This document shows, piece by piece, positions 1-9,119 of a stretch of DNA of 64,000 nucleotides. How positions within the stretch are numbered: position 1 is the stretch's first letter; each line of letters begins with the position of its first letter. The position numbers and the translations under genes were made by a program. Source of the stretch: an uncultured Clostridia bacterium (GTDB taxonomy: Bacteria; Bacillota; Clostridia; Lachnospirales; Anaerotignaceae). The DNA is taken from positions 1-64,000 of the forward strand of contig CALWSS010000053.1 of assembly GCA_944384255.1 (NCBI GenBank). Reading direction: 5' to 3'. The notes under the pieces were generated by a model. That model was given only the letters and a program-made list of their open reading frames with translations. It did not search any database and had not been told where the DNA came from.

Positions 1-1299
1 TTCAAATTCATCACTTTTAAGCCTTCCGGCACCAAAATCCATGTATGCCTTTGCCAAAGCATTTTGAGCGGCATTGTTTCTTATATTTGTGTCTGTTTTA
101 TTGCAGTTTGCTTTATTGTCTGTAAAACTATTGTATTTAATATATAAGTTCTTTTCATCAATATTTTTATCTAAAAATTCATGTATTATATCTTTTACAG
201 CTTTTTCTATGTCGTCATACTTAACAGATTGCATTGTACAGCCTTCATTTTTGGCCCTTTTAGGACACCTTAAATATATAACCGAATGACAGTTGTTCCT
301 TACAAGAGCACAGCCGCATTCCATACAGTAAACCTTTCCAATTAAAATACCGCCTTTTTTATCTGCCGGCTTTTTCCGCCTTAAAGCCATTATATCCTCT
401 GCTTTTTTAAATGTATATAAATCAATAATGCTCTCATGGCAGTTTTCAACCTCTATCCACTCCTGCGGTTTTGTTCGTATAATTTTTCGGCTTTTATAGC
501 TTACTTTCTTTTCACGGCACTGTATAAGACTGCCGGTGTATGTTTTGTCTTTAAGTATTTTCCGTACAGTACTTGTGCTCCAAATACCGAAATTTTCGCT
601 TTTTGCCGCCGGATTGAAGTAATTTATTCCCATACTCATTTTGTACTCATAAGGCGTTTTTATACCGTCTTTTGTAAGGCTTTGGCATATTTCCTTTACA
701 GATGTTCCTTTACAGTACATGTCAAATATGCCTTTAACAATAAAGGCCGCCTCAGGGTCTACTTCAAGCTTTTTGCTGTTACCCGGCATCAGTCTGTAGC
801 CGTAAGGGCACCAGAAACCCAAATACTGTCCGTTTCTCTTTTTTATATTAAGAGCGGCCTTTACGTTTTCCGAAATATCCTCACAATACCATTCATTAAT
901 AAGGCCGTTTATCTGCCGGGCTTTTTTTCCGTATTTATTCAGTGTGTCGGCATTGTCAACTACTCCTATAAACCTTATGCCCCATATAGGCAGAAGGAAA
1001 TGTATGTATTTTTCTATAACCTCCATGTCACGGGAAAACCTTGACTGATTTTTGCAGACAATAACATCAAACTTTCTGGCTTTGGCATCTTTAATAAGGC
1101 ATTTAAACTGTGGCCTGTTTATATCAAGGCCGGAATAATCATCATCACAGTATATATCATAAATTTCCCAGTTGTTTTTAAAACAGTACTCCTTTAAAAG
1201 CATTTTCTGGTTTGTAATGCTTTCGCTTTCGTCATTAAATCCGTCATCTCTTGAAATACGGCAGTATAAGGCGGCTTTTAATTTACTGCTCTTTTCCAT
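1..1299 (-). CDS. Large serine recombinase, C-terminus beyond the window
   Basis: Site-specific DNA integrase/excisionase of the large serine recombinase family; the frame is open from ATG at 1299 to the window edge (433 codons seen). The N-terminal resolvase domain (about residues 8-150) carries the catalytic serine in YCRISRDD and later a QSRFSRD motif. A recombinase domain follows (about 180-265), then a zinc-ribbon with the pattern CMECGC...CP...GC near residue 340. The start is supported by AGGAGG just upstream. Family members excise conjugative or mobilisable elements and usually sit at the element end, so a junction with the chromosome probably lies between this gene and the cotransporter gene to its right. 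No frameshift was seen, so it may be functional. Confidence 0.9.
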   Translation of the reverse strand, partial: MEKSSKLKAALYCRISRDDGFNDESESITNQKMLLKEYCFKNNWEIYDIYCDDDYSGLDINRPQFKCLIKDAKARKFDVIVCKNQSRFSRDMEVIEKYIHFLLPIWGIRFIGVVDNADTLNKYGKKARQINGLINEWYCEDISENVKAALNIKKRNGQYLGFWCPYGYRLMPGNSKKLEVDPEAAFIVKGIFDMYCKGTSVKEICQSLTKDGIKTPYEYKMSMGINYFNPAAKSENFGIWSTSTVRKILKDKTYTGSLIQCREKKVSYKSRKIIRTKPQEWIEVENCHESIIDLYTFKKAEDIMALRRKKPADKKGGILIGKVYCMECGCALVRNNCHSVIYLRCPKRAKNEGCTMQSVKYDDIEKAVKDIIHEFLDKNIDEKNLYIKYNSFTDNKANCNKTDTNIRNNAAQNALAKAYMDFGAGRLKSDEFE

Positions 1300-1420
1300 G
1301 CTCTCCGCCTCCTGCATGTTCTTTAATAAGCTTTATAAGTATGTCATTTAGCTTTTGCACACTTTCCTCTTTGGTTTTGGAAGCATAAACATTAATTGTG
1401 TTTGCTTTAAATTTACCCAA
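1283..1420 (-). CDS. 45-residue ORF overlapping the recombinase start
   Basis: Small ORF read from a TTG start with AGAGG eight bases upstream. It encodes 45 residues beginning MGKFKANTINVYASKTKEES, followed by a predicted amphipathic helix (VQKLNDILIKLIKE). Its stop lies 17 bases inside the recombinase gene in another frame, which suggests translational coupling. I do not recognise the family. Small ORFs directly ahead of large serine recombinases are common in Clostridial mobile elements, so this may be a recombination accessory factor, but that is inference from position. The TTG start and short length leave some doubt that it is translated. Confidence 0.45.
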   Translation of the reverse strand: MGKFKANTINVYASKTKEESVQKLNDILIKLIKEHAGGGEHGKEQ

Positions 1421-1500
1421 AAACAAAACCTCTTATTTTTTGTTATATTACTTTGTATGTCTGTAACTCTTTATCAATTACAATAACTTTTTATACCAAT

Positions 1501-1543
1501 AAAAAACAGCGGAAAAACATCTCAAAATGAAATATTTCTCCGC
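1501..1543 (-). terminator. Terminator of the Na/Pi cotransporter gene
   Basis: On the minus strand a 9-bp stem (GCGGAGAAA with TTTTTCCGC, one G-U pair), with a second 6-bp stem inside its loop, is followed by a run of Ts. It lies 30 bases after the cotransporter stop and separates it from the recombinase genes. Confidence 0.75.
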
Positions 1544-1572
1544 CTTTTAATTAAATTATATTAATAAAATTT

Positions 1573-3324
1573 TTAGCTTAAAGCATAAGTCTTTTTGTAT
1601 TCATCATACATCTGTTTAAATTCAGCGTCACCACTTGTTCTGATGTCTGTAACATAACCGTGGGTATCAAAGCTTCCTCTGTTAACTTCTATTATGGCAA
1701 GAGCCACATTAGAACAGTGGTCTGCTATACGCTCGTAATTGTTTATTAAGTCAGAAAGGACAAATCCCAGCTCTATTGTACATTCACCCACTTTAAGCCT
1801 TTCAATATGCCTGTTTTTAATTATTCTCGTAAGGTCGTTTACAACCTGTTCCAAAGGCTCAACACGCTTTGAAAGCTCAATGTCGTTTTTGGCAAAAGCC
1901 TCAACTGAAACATCTACAATTTTTCTTACAGCTTCTTCAAGTACATTAAGTTCTATTTTTCCTTCACTTGAAAAATGTATTGCCTTGCTGTTCATCTCCT
2001 GAGCGGCTTTTTTAATATTAACTGCATGGTCGCTTATACGCTCAAAATCACCTATTGTATGCAGTATTCTTGAAATTTTCCTGCTGTCATCATCAGACAT
2101 ATCCTTATTTGAAAGCTTAACAAGATAAGTGCCTAAAACGTCTTCATACTTGTCAACTTCTGTTTCAAACTCTTCAATTTCTTTTATCTTGTGGTCATCA
2201 TAATTTTTAATTACAGAAATAGCATCCTCAATAGCCATTTGAGCAGTTTTAGCCATTTTAACCGCCATAGATTCGCTCTGGCTTACGGCAACTGAAGGCG
2301 CTGTAAAAAATCTCTCATCCAGTACAATGCTTTCCTGTGTTTTTTCGTTTTTGTCTTTAACAGTTAAGCATGCAAGCTTAACAAGGAACTTGGAAAACGG
2401 AAGCATAACGGCTGTTGCTATAACATTAAATAATGTGTGCACTACAGCTATGCCCATTTGAGTAACCGGCTCTGTGATAAAATCAAAGCCTATAATAGCT
2501 TTTAAAACATAAAATAAAGTAAGAAATACAATAACGCCTATGATGTTAAAATATAAATGCACAGCCGCCGCTCTTTTGGCGCCTTTGTTAGCACCTATTG
2601 ACGATAAAATGGCAGTTACACATGTACCGATATTCTGACCCATAATAATAGGTATTGCATTTCCGTAAGTTATGGCACCTGTAACAGAAAGGGCCTGAAG
2701 TATACCTACAGAAGCCGATGACGACTGTATAATAGCCGTAAGTATGGCACCGGCTAAAATTCCAAGTATAGGATTTGTAAAGAGTGTGAATAATCTTGTA
2801 AACTCAGGAACATTAGTAAGCGGCTCAACAGCATTTGACATCTGATCCATACCAAACATAAGCACTGCAAAGCCTAAAAGTATAGTGCCTATGTTTTTCT
2901 TTTTGTCGCTTTTTGAGCTCATAAAAAGTACAATACCTATAATGGCAAGAAGCGGAGTAAATGATGTCGGCTTAAGCATCTGCATAAGTAAGCTGTCACC
3001 GCTTATTCCGGAAAGGCTCAGTATCCATGCCGTAACTGTTGTACCTACGTTGGCACCCATTATAATGCCTACGGCCTGCCTCAGCTCCATAATTCCGGCA
3101 TTAACAAAACCTACTACCATAACCGTTGTGGCCGATGACGACTGTATAACGGCTGTTACACCAAGGCCCAGAAGGAATCCCTTAAAAGGATTATCGGTAA
3201 GCTTTTCCAAAAGAACCTGTAATTTGTTTCCGGCCTGCCTTTCAAGACCCTTGCCCATAATGTCCATACCAAAAAGGAACATGGCAAGTCCGCCAAAAAG
3301 AGATATTACTCCAAAAATGTCCAT
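1573..3324 (-). CDS. Na/Pi cotransporter family protein with PhoU-like domain
   Basis: Sodium-coupled phosphate transporter (NptA/YjbB type) in the membrane. The N-terminal half has two repeated Na/Pi-cotransporter modules, seen as the duplicated QSSSATT and QSSSASV motifs near residues 60 and 200, within about eight hydrophobic segments. The C-terminal third (about 350-560) is helical and PhoU-like, as is common in this family. I place the start at ATG 3324 because a GGGGG ribosome site lies just upstream; an in-frame ATG at 3345 has none. It follows the phoR terminator and has its own PHO-box-like promoter, so it is probably a separate phosphate-starvation unit. In other bacteria the family can import or export phosphate; direction cannot be told here. 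Confidence 0.92.
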   Translation of the reverse strand: MDIFGVISLFGGLAMFLFGMDIMGKGLERQAGNKLQVLLEKLTDNPFKGFLLGLGVTAVIQSSSATTVMVVGFVNAGIMELRQAVGIIMGANVGTTVTAWILSLSGISGDSLLMQMLKPTSFTPLLAIIGIVLFMSSKSDKKKNIGTILLGFAVLMFGMDQMSNAVEPLTNVPEFTRLFTLFTNPILGILAGAILTAIIQSSSASVGILQALSVTGAITYGNAIPIIMGQNIGTCVTAILSSIGANKGAKRAAAVHLYFNIIGVIVFLTLFYVLKAIIGFDFITEPVTQMGIAVVHTLFNVIATAVMLPFSKFLVKLACLTVKDKNEKTQESIVLDERFFTAPSVAVSQSESMAVKMAKTAQMAIEDAISVIKNYDDHKIKEIEEFETEVDKYEDVLGTYLVKLSNKDMSDDDSRKISRILHTIGDFERISDHAVNIKKAAQEMNSKAIHFSSEGKIELNVLEEAVRKIVDVSVEAFAKNDIELSKRVEPLEQVVNDLTRIIKNRHIERLKVGECTIELGFVLSDLINNYERIADHCSNVALAIIEVNRGSFDTHGYVTDIRTSGDAEFKQMYDEYKKTYALS

Positions 3325-3404
3325 ATTAAACCCCCGTTTAAACATAACTTACACTTTTAAATATCATATTTTTACATATTTTTATTTTACTTTAAACAAA
3401 ATAC

Positions 3405-3449
3405 ACTATAAAGCATATTTTTGTAAAATGAATGTTAAATCTATGTAAA
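3405..3449 (-). promoter_or_regulatory. PHO-box-like direct repeats and -10 of the cotransporter gene
   Basis: Read on the minus strand, TTTACA-N5-TTAACA-N5-TTTACA occupies 3449-3422, three hexamers with an exact 11-bp period. This matches the PhoP-binding pattern of Gram-positive bacteria. A TATAGT -10 element (3410-3405) follows 11 bases later with no good -35, as expected of an activator-dependent promoter. Assignment to the PhoP-type regulator encoded nearby is inference. Confidence 0.65.
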
Positions 3450-3452
3450 ATA

Positions 3453-3490
3453 TAAAAAGAGCCATAACAAACTTTTACGTTTATTATGGC
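3453..3490 (-). terminator. Terminator after phoR
   Basis: Minus-strand stem GCCATAATAAAC / GTTTGTTATGGC (12 pairs with one G-U) with a six-base loop, followed by CTTTTTATA. It ends the pst-pho transcript before the cotransporter promoter. Confidence 0.8.
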
Positions 3491-3519
3491 CCTATATTTA
3501 TGTTTTAAGTCATGTTATG

Positions 3520-5193
3520 TTAAATTTTCCCCTTGTCAACACATTTAAACGTGATAGTAACGGTTGTGCCCTTGCCTAATGTACTGTGCATATCAATTTT
3601 TGCATCATGTATAGCCGCTCCATGCTTAACTATTGAAAGACCAAGGCCTGTGCCGCCTATTTCTTTTGAATGGCTTTTATCCACTCTGTAAAACCTCTCA
3701 AAAACACGTTCCTGCTCATCATAAGAAATGCCTATTCCTGTGTCGGATACGGAAAAGACTGCTTTGTCGCCTTCTTTGGTAAGTGAAATATCAACCCTGC
3801 CGCCTTCTACATTGTACTTAACTGCATTGTCGCAAAGGTTAAACGCTATTTCCTCTAATATGGACGGTATTCCGCTTACTATACAGCTTTCAGTTGACAA
3901 ATTAACGGATATGTTTCTCTTTTTGGCTTCTTCCAAAACTGCCTGTGATGCTCTTTTTGCTATAGACTGTAAGTCAACATCTACCTTTTCACTGCTGAAA
4001 TTGTTTTCGTCCATTTTAGAAAGCCGCAGTATGTCACCTACAAGTGTAATAAGCCTTTGAGCCTCGTTATATATATTAGTTGCAAAATGCGGTATGTCCT
4101 CCGGCTTTATAAGGCCGTTTTTCATAATCTCCGCTGTACCGGAAATAGTTGTAAGAGGTGTTTTAAGCTCATGAGAAACATTAGCCGTAAATTCCCGCCT
4201 GAAAGACTCTCTTTCTTCCTTTTCCGAAACATCAAGTATTATAATAACTGCACCTATTACCTTGTTTTCCTGATAAACCGGGTTAGCCAAAAGATGATAT
4301 GTCTTTTCTTCCAGCTTCATCATCTGTTCGTTGTGCTTTCCGTTTAAAGCAAGGTCTATAGCCTTGCAGAAGCTTTCACTCCTGTTCAGCTCCAGAACAT
4401 TTTTGTTTTCCACATTGTTTTTAATTCCTAAAAGGTTTAAAGCACTTTGGTTATGTGAAAGTATTTTAGCCAGATTGTCCACAACAAGAAATCCTTCGCT
4501 CATGTTTTCCGTAATTGTACTGAATTCCTCTCTCTGCCTTTTAAGCTCACCCATGTTTTTGGAAATTTCTCTGTTCTGATGTGCTATACGTTTTAAAAGC
4601 GGTGTTATTTCATCGTAAGAAACGGCATTTTCCGGATGCTCAAGGTCAATTTCGTTTAAAGGCTTAACAATTCTTTTTGACACATGATAAGTTATAATTG
4701 CAGAAATTATAAAAGCCGCAAAAAGCACAACAAGTATAGGCTGTGTCATGCCAAGAAGTATTATCCAGATTGAATACTGAGTAGCCGCAACCCTTATAAC
4801 AGAGCCGTCATTAAGCTTTAAGGCATAATAAATTGTTTTTTCCGACAATGTATTGGAATACCTTATGCTTCTGCCTACAGATGATTCAATAGCCTCTTTA
4901 AACTCAACACGGTCTGAGTGGTTATCCATCTGTGCCGGGTCTGCCACACTGTCGTATAATACCGTACCGTCGCTGTCTATCCATGTAATCCTGTGGGTTT
5001 TGGCATTAAGCCCTTCCAGATAGTCCATGCCTTCCATCTCAATTCCACGGGCAATATACACCGCTTCCTGAGAGAGCTCATTTGTATACTGTTTGTCGAA
5101 ATATGCGTAAAGCACTCCCATTATTACGGCTATACATGATATAACCATAAAAATGGCAACGCTTACGGTTGCCCTGAATATACGGCTTTTCAA
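3520..5193 (-). CDS. phoR: PhoR-type sensor histidine kinase
   Basis: Membrane sensor kinase of the phosphate regulon. It has a first membrane helix (about 10-32), an extracytoplasmic sensor region, a second helix (about 142-168), a PAS-like domain (about 222-325), the HisKA motif VSHELKTP with the phosphorylated histidine near 341, and an ATPase domain with NLCDNAVKYN, DTGIGIS and GGTGLGLS boxes. Length (557) is normal for PhoR/PhoR-like kinases. It overlaps the upstream response regulator by four bases (ATGA), so the pair is translationally coupled. Its place after pstCAB-phoU makes a phosphate-sensing role very likely. Confidence 0.92.
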   Translation of the reverse strand: MKSRIFRATVSVAIFMVISCIAVIMGVLYAYFDKQYTNELSQEAVYIARGIEMEGMDYLEGLNAKTHRITWIDSDGTVLYDSVADPAQMDNHSDRVEFKEAIESSVGRSIRYSNTLSEKTIYYALKLNDGSVIRVAATQYSIWIILLGMTQPILVVLFAAFIISAIITYHVSKRIVKPLNEIDLEHPENAVSYDEITPLLKRIAHQNREISKNMGELKRQREEFSTITENMSEGFLVVDNLAKILSHNQSALNLLGIKNNVENKNVLELNRSESFCKAIDLALNGKHNEQMMKLEEKTYHLLANPVYQENKVIGAVIIILDVSEKEERESFRREFTANVSHELKTPLTTISGTAEIMKNGLIKPEDIPHFATNIYNEAQRLITLVGDILRLSKMDENNFSSEKVDVDLQSIAKRASQAVLEEAKKRNISVNLSTESCIVSGIPSILEEIAFNLCDNAVKYNVEGGRVDISLTKEGDKAVFSVSDTGIGISYDEQERVFERFYRVDKSHSKEIGGTGLGLSIVKHGAAIHDAKIDMHSTLGKGTTVTITFKCVDKGKI

Positions 5194-5873
5194 ACGGCTT
5201 CGCCTCCTATACGGTATCCCGCTCCTCTTACGGTTTCAATAAGGCTTCCGCATTTGCCAAGCTTCTGCCTGAGTGTTCTTATGTGTACATCAACAGTACG
5301 GCTCTCGCCGTCATATTCATAGCCCCAAATTTCGTAAAGCAGTTGGTCACGGCTGAAAACAAAGCCCTGTTTTTTAATCATAAGGCATAAAAGATTAAAC
5401 TCTTTAATTGTTAATGTTACATTTTCACCAGCAACTTTTACTATGTGCTTTGCCGGATTAACGTATAAATCCCCCAGCTCGTATGACTCTCCAGCGCTGT
5501 CTTCGGTCTTTTTGGCACGTCTTAAAATAGCCTTAACTCGGCTTACTAATTCCATCATGCCAAAAGGCTTTGAAATATAGTCATCGGCACCGCCGTCAAG
5601 ACCTACTACCTTATCATATTCCGTAACCTTGGCAGTTATAATAATAACCGGCAGGTTTTCAGTTTCCGGTTTGCTTCTTATTTTTTTAAGTATGCTTAAG
5701 CCGTCTTCTTCAGGCAGCATAATATCCAAAAGCACTAAATCCGGCAATGTTTCGTTTAATTTCTTCCAGAAAAGGGAAGGCTTAGAAAAGCCCTCCGCCT
5801 CAAGACCGGAATTATTAAGTGTATAATTAACAAGTTCCCTTATGCTTGTGTCATCTTCCAGAATGTAAATCAT
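5190..5873 (-). CDS. phoP: Response regulator, PhoP/PhoB type
   Basis: OmpR/PhoB-family transcription factor. The receiver domain (about 1-115) has the acidic pair ED near residue 6, the phospho-acceptor aspartate in LVLLDIMLP (D50) and the lysine in ISKPFG. The C-terminal winged helix (about 130-225) ends in SRTVDVHIRTLRQKLG and VRGAGYR. It probably controls the pst genes and the Na/Pi cotransporter through the TT(T/A)ACA repeats found in this window. It is coupled to phoU (overlap of four bases) and phoR. The phoP name follows Gram-positive usage; phoB would be equally fair. Confidence 0.92.
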   Translation of the reverse strand: MIYILEDDTSIRELVNYTLNNSGLEAEGFSKPSLFWKKLNETLPDLVLLDIMLPEEDGLSILKKIRSKPETENLPVIIITAKVTEYDKVVGLDGGADDYISKPFGMMELVSRVKAILRRAKKTEDSAGESYELGDLYVNPAKHIVKVAGENVTLTIKEFNLLCLMIKKQGFVFSRDQLLYEIWGYEYDGESRTVDVHIRTLRQKLGKCGSLIETVRGAGYRIGGEAV

Positions 5874-6526
5874 ATTTCTCCCTTTCTGTGGGTGCCAGTA
5901 AGCGAATACTCAACCCACTCGGCTATATTTACGGCATGATCTCCTATACGCTCAATATATTTGGCAATCATTAAAATGTCAATATAATCTTTGCTTCTTT
6001 CTTTATCTTCTCTAACGGCATTAATAAGTTCGTCTTTTATTTTATCAAAACCGCCGTCTACATCGTCATCCATGTTAATAACCGCTTCAGCAAGCTGGGC
6101 ATCTTTCTGCACAAAAGAATCTACACTTTTAGTCACCATTTTAAGCGCTGTTTCAGACATAGCCTTAATATGTATTTTGTTCTCGTAATCAGTGCCTTCC
6201 ATATTAACGGCAATATCTGCTATATCCTGAGCCTGATCTCCAATTCTTTCCATGTCAGAAATCATTTTTATAGCAGATGAAATAAGTCTTAAATCCCCGG
6301 CTACAGGCTGTTGGCGGAGTATAAGCTTCATGCATAAATCCTCTATGTCACGTTCTTTGGCATCTATTTCCTTTTCAAGCTTAGTGGCTATAGGCGCCTT
6401 GCTCTTGTCGTGCTGAAAGAATACCTCAAGAGCCGAAGTAACAGCCCTTTCACAAAGTGCTCCCATTTTAATAAGCTCCGTATTAAGGTAGCTTAATTCA
6501 TCATCAAAACGTGCTCTAATACTCAT
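5870..6526 (-). CDS. phoU: Phosphate signalling protein PhoU
   Basis: Cytoplasmic all-helical PhoU protein that links the Pst transporter to the PhoR kinase and restrains the regulon when phosphate is plentiful. Two PhoU repeats are seen, with ERIGDQAQDIA (about 90) and ERIGDHAVNIAEW (about 195) as the hallmark acidic metal-binding stretches. Start chosen at ATG 6526, ten bases after GGGAGG; a TTG three codons upstream is too close to the ribosome site. The ATG follows the pstB TGA by one base, so coupling is expected. Confidence 0.94.
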   Translation of the reverse strand: MSIRARFDDELSYLNTELIKMGALCERAVTSALEVFFQHDKSKAPIATKLEKEIDAKERDIEDLCMKLILRQQPVAGDLRLISSAIKMISDMERIGDQAQDIADIAVNMEGTDYENKIHIKAMSETALKMVTKSVDSFVQKDAQLAEAVINMDDDVDGGFDKIKDELINAVREDKERSKDYIDILMIAKYIERIGDHAVNIAEWVEYSLTGTHRKGEI

Positions 6527-6527
6527 A

Positions 6528-7310
6528 TCAGCCAAACCTCCCTGTTATATAGTCCTCTGTTCTCTTGTCTTTAGGCATAGAGAATATTTTTTCTGTAGAG
6601 TCCATTTCAACCATTTCGCCTAAAAGGAAAAATGCAGTTTTATCGGAAATTCTGGCTGCCTGCTGCATATTGTGTGTAACCATTATAATAGTATAATTCT
6701 TTTTAAGCTCCATAGCAAGTTCTTCAATTTTAGATGTAGAAATAGGGTCAAGGGCACTTGTAGGCTCATCCATTAAAAGCACTTCCGGCTCAACGGCTAA
6801 AGCCCTTGCTATACAAAGCCTCTGCTGCTGACCGCCGCTCATGCCAAGGGCACTTTTTTTAAGTCTGTCTTTAACCTCGTCCCAAATGGCAGCGCCTCTT
6901 AATGATTTTTCCACAATGTCGTCTAATTTAACCTTAGAACGTATGCCATGGGTTCTTGGGCCGTAAGCTATGTTGTCGTAAATACTCATGGCAAAAGGAT
7001 TAGGCTTCTGGAAAACCATGCCGACTCTTTTTCTTAAAATATTAACGTCCATTTTGCCGTAAATGTCCTCACCGTCAAGAGTAACCTTGCCGACTATTTT
7101 GCAGCCTTCAACTAAATCATTCATTCTGTTTAACGACTTTAAAAGGGTACTCTTTCCGCAGCCTGAAGGCCCTATAAAAGCCGTAATCTCTTTTTCCTTT
7201 ATGCTCATGTTTATGTCTTTTAGAGCTTTGAAATTACCGTAATATAAATCAAGGTTTTCTACCTTAAACTTCTCTTTTTCATTGTTTGCATTAATAGTAG
7301 TATTATCCAT
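6528..7310 (-). CDS. pstB: Phosphate ABC transporter ATP-binding protein PstB
   Basis: ATPase of the high-affinity phosphate importer PstSCAB. Walker A is GPSGCGKST, the signature MSGGQQQRL, Walker [13 protein letters not shown], and the switch histidine lies in VTHNMQQ. The chosen start, ATG 7310, has AGAGGTGAT directly upstream; an in-frame upstream start would run into pstA and lacks a ribosome site. Sequence is typical of the family from end to end. Confidence 0.96.
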   Translation of the reverse strand: MDNTTINANNEKEKFKVENLDLYYGNFKALKDINMSIKEKEITAFIGPSGCGKSTLLKSLNRMNDLVEGCKIVGKVTLDGEDIYGKMDVNILRKRVGMVFQKPNPFAMSIYDNIAYGPRTHGIRSKVKLDDIVEKSLRGAAIWDEVKDRLKKSALGMSGGQQQRLCIARALAVEPEVLLMDEPTSALDPISTSKIEELAMELKKNYTIIMVTHNMQQAARISDKTAFFLLGEMVEMDSTEKIFSMPKDKRTEDYITGRFG

Positions 7311-7332
7311 TTTATCACCTCTTAACCTCTGT

Positions 7333-8262
7333 TTATCTGTTCTTAACAATGGCTTTTGCCAGTTTAGATGAAACAGCGTTTATAACTATAACCATAACAA
7401 GTATTATAACTGCCGTTGCATAAGCCTGCTCAATGTATAATCCCTCTGTAAGGAGTGAATACATGTGAACGGCAAGTGTTCTTGTAGATGAAAAAATATT
7501 GCTTGGCACAGCTGCTTTTGTACCGGCAGTAAATATAAGGGCTGCCGTTTCACCTACTATACGTCCTGTACTAAGTACGACACCGGAGAATATGCCCGGT
7601 ATAGCCGAAGGCAGTACAATTCTGAAAACTGTTCTCAGTTTTCCGGCACCAAGGCCGAAGCTTCCTTCTCTGTATGAGTCAGGAACGGATTTAAGTGCTT
7701 CTTCTGTAGTTCTCATAATAGTAGGCAGAACCATTATGGCAAGTGTAAGAACACCGCCTATAAATGTATAGCCCCATTTAAAAGCCGAAGCAAACATAAG
7801 AAAACCGAAAAGACCGTAAACAATAGACGGAATACCGGCAAGTGTTTCAGTTGTAATACGTACAACAGAAACCAGTTTGCTTCCTTTTTTAGCATATTCC
7901 ACAAGATAAACCGCTGAAAAAACACCTATAGGCACAGCTATTATAAGTGTTGCAAATGTCATAAGGAATGTATTTATTATAGAAGGCATCATAGACACGT
8001 TTTCTGTTGTGTACTCCCATTCAAAAAGCTCAGGCTTAATGTTTGGTATGCCTTTTACAAATATGTAGCCTATAAGCAGTAAAAATACAAGTATTGTAAT
8101 AAGGGCTGCAAGGCTTACAAGGGCTAAAAGGAAAAATGAAAAAGGTCTGTTCTTATAGCTGTTAGCCCTGTCTTTTAAAGTTACTTTGTTAATAGCCTCT
8201 ATATTAAGGCTCATCTCCTGTGGAGTAAAATTTCCCTCAGGCAGCTTTCCTACAGCTTCCAT
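7333..8262 (-). CDS. pstA: Phosphate ABC transporter permease PstA
   Basis: Membrane permease subunit of the phosphate importer, 309 residues, with about six membrane helices and the cytoplasmic EAA loop ([21 protein letters not shown]). A hydrophilic N-terminal extension of about 40 residues precedes the first helix. The start has GGAGAG upstream, and the gene follows pstC by only a few bases, as expected for an operon. Confidence 0.95.
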   Translation of the reverse strand: MEAVGKLPEGNFTPQEMSLNIEAINKVTLKDRANSYKNRPFSFFLLALVSLAALITILVFLLLIGYIFVKGIPNIKPELFEWEYTTENVSMMPSIINTFLMTFATLIIAVPIGVFSAVYLVEYAKKGSKLVSVVRITTETLAGIPSIVYGLFGFLMFASAFKWGYTFIGGVLTLAIMVLPTIMRTTEEALKSVPDSYREGSFGLGAGKLRTVFRIVLPSAIPGIFSGVVLSTGRIVGETAALIFTAGTKAAVPSNIFSSTRTLAVHMYSLLTEGLYIEQAYATAVIILVMVIVINAVSSKLAKAIVKNR

Positions 8263-8266
8263 TTAT

Positions 8267-9112
8267 TTATCTCTCCTTTTTAATTACAGAAAACAAAAGA
8301 TTTATTATAAGTATAAACACAAAGAGCACAACACCCGTACCTATAAGGGCTTCTCTGTGCAGTCCTGTGGCATATCCCATTTCCATAACAATGTTAGATG
8401 TCATTGTTCTAACACCGCTTAAAACCGATGTAGGTATAATTGTCTGGTTGCCGGCAACTATAATAACCGCCATTGTTTCGCCTATGGCACGGCCGACACC
8501 AAGAATAATACCGGCTAATATACCGCTTTTAGCCGCCGGTACAACAGCTCTGAAAACAGCCTGCTCGTGAGTATCACCAAGAGCAAGAGCGCCTTCGTAA
8601 TAGCTTTCAGGCACACTTCTTACAGCATCTTCCGAAACACTTATTATTGTAGGCAGTATCATAATACCCAAAAGAATTGAGGCTGTAAGAACACCTTTTC
8701 CGTTTGTTCCGAATATATCCTGAATAATAGGCACTATAACAACCAAACCAAAGAAACCATAAACTATAGATGGAATACCTGCAAGAAGACCTATAGCCGG
8801 CTTCATTACAGAATATAACTTTTTAGGGCAGAACCTTGCCATAAATACGGCACAAAGTACACCAACAGGCACACCTACAATAATAGCTCCTGCCGTTACA
8901 TATATACTGCCTATAATCATAGGGAAAATCCCGTAAAAACCATTAGACGGCTTCCATGTCATGCCGAAAAGGAATTTAAAAACTCCTATCTCGGCAATAG
9001 CCGGTACACCGTTTACAAACATGAAAAAGCAAATAAGTATTGTAGATAATATAGACACACACGCCGCTATAAGAAATACAAACTTCATTAAGCTTTCTCT
9101 TACTTCATTCAT
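8267..9112 (-). CDS. pstC: Phosphate ABC transporter permease PstC
   Basis: Second permease subunit of the importer, 281 residues, six membrane helices and the EAA-like loop EDAVRSVPESYYEGALALGDT. Start at ATG 9112, seven bases after the TGA of the HAD gene, whose end supplies a GAGG ribosome site. Pairs with PstA to form the channel. Confidence 0.95.
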   Translation of the reverse strand: MNEVRESLMKFVFLIAACVSILSTILICFFMFVNGVPAIAEIGVFKFLFGMTWKPSNGFYGIFPMIIGSIYVTAGAIIVGVPVGVLCAVFMARFCPKKLYSVMKPAIGLLAGIPSIVYGFFGLVVIVPIIQDIFGTNGKGVLTASILLGIMILPTIISVSEDAVRSVPESYYEGALALGDTHEQAVFRAVVPAAKSGILAGIILGVGRAIGETMAVIIVAGNQTIIPTSVLSGVRTMTSNIVMEMGYATGLHREALIGTGVVLFVFILIINLLFSVIKKER

Positions 9113-9119
9113 AATTTAC

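Noticed and set aside
74..1044. Plus-strand frames opposite the left-edge genes
   Set aside because: They are shadows of the intact minus-strand serine recombinase, lack ribosome sites and have low-complexity hydrophobic products.
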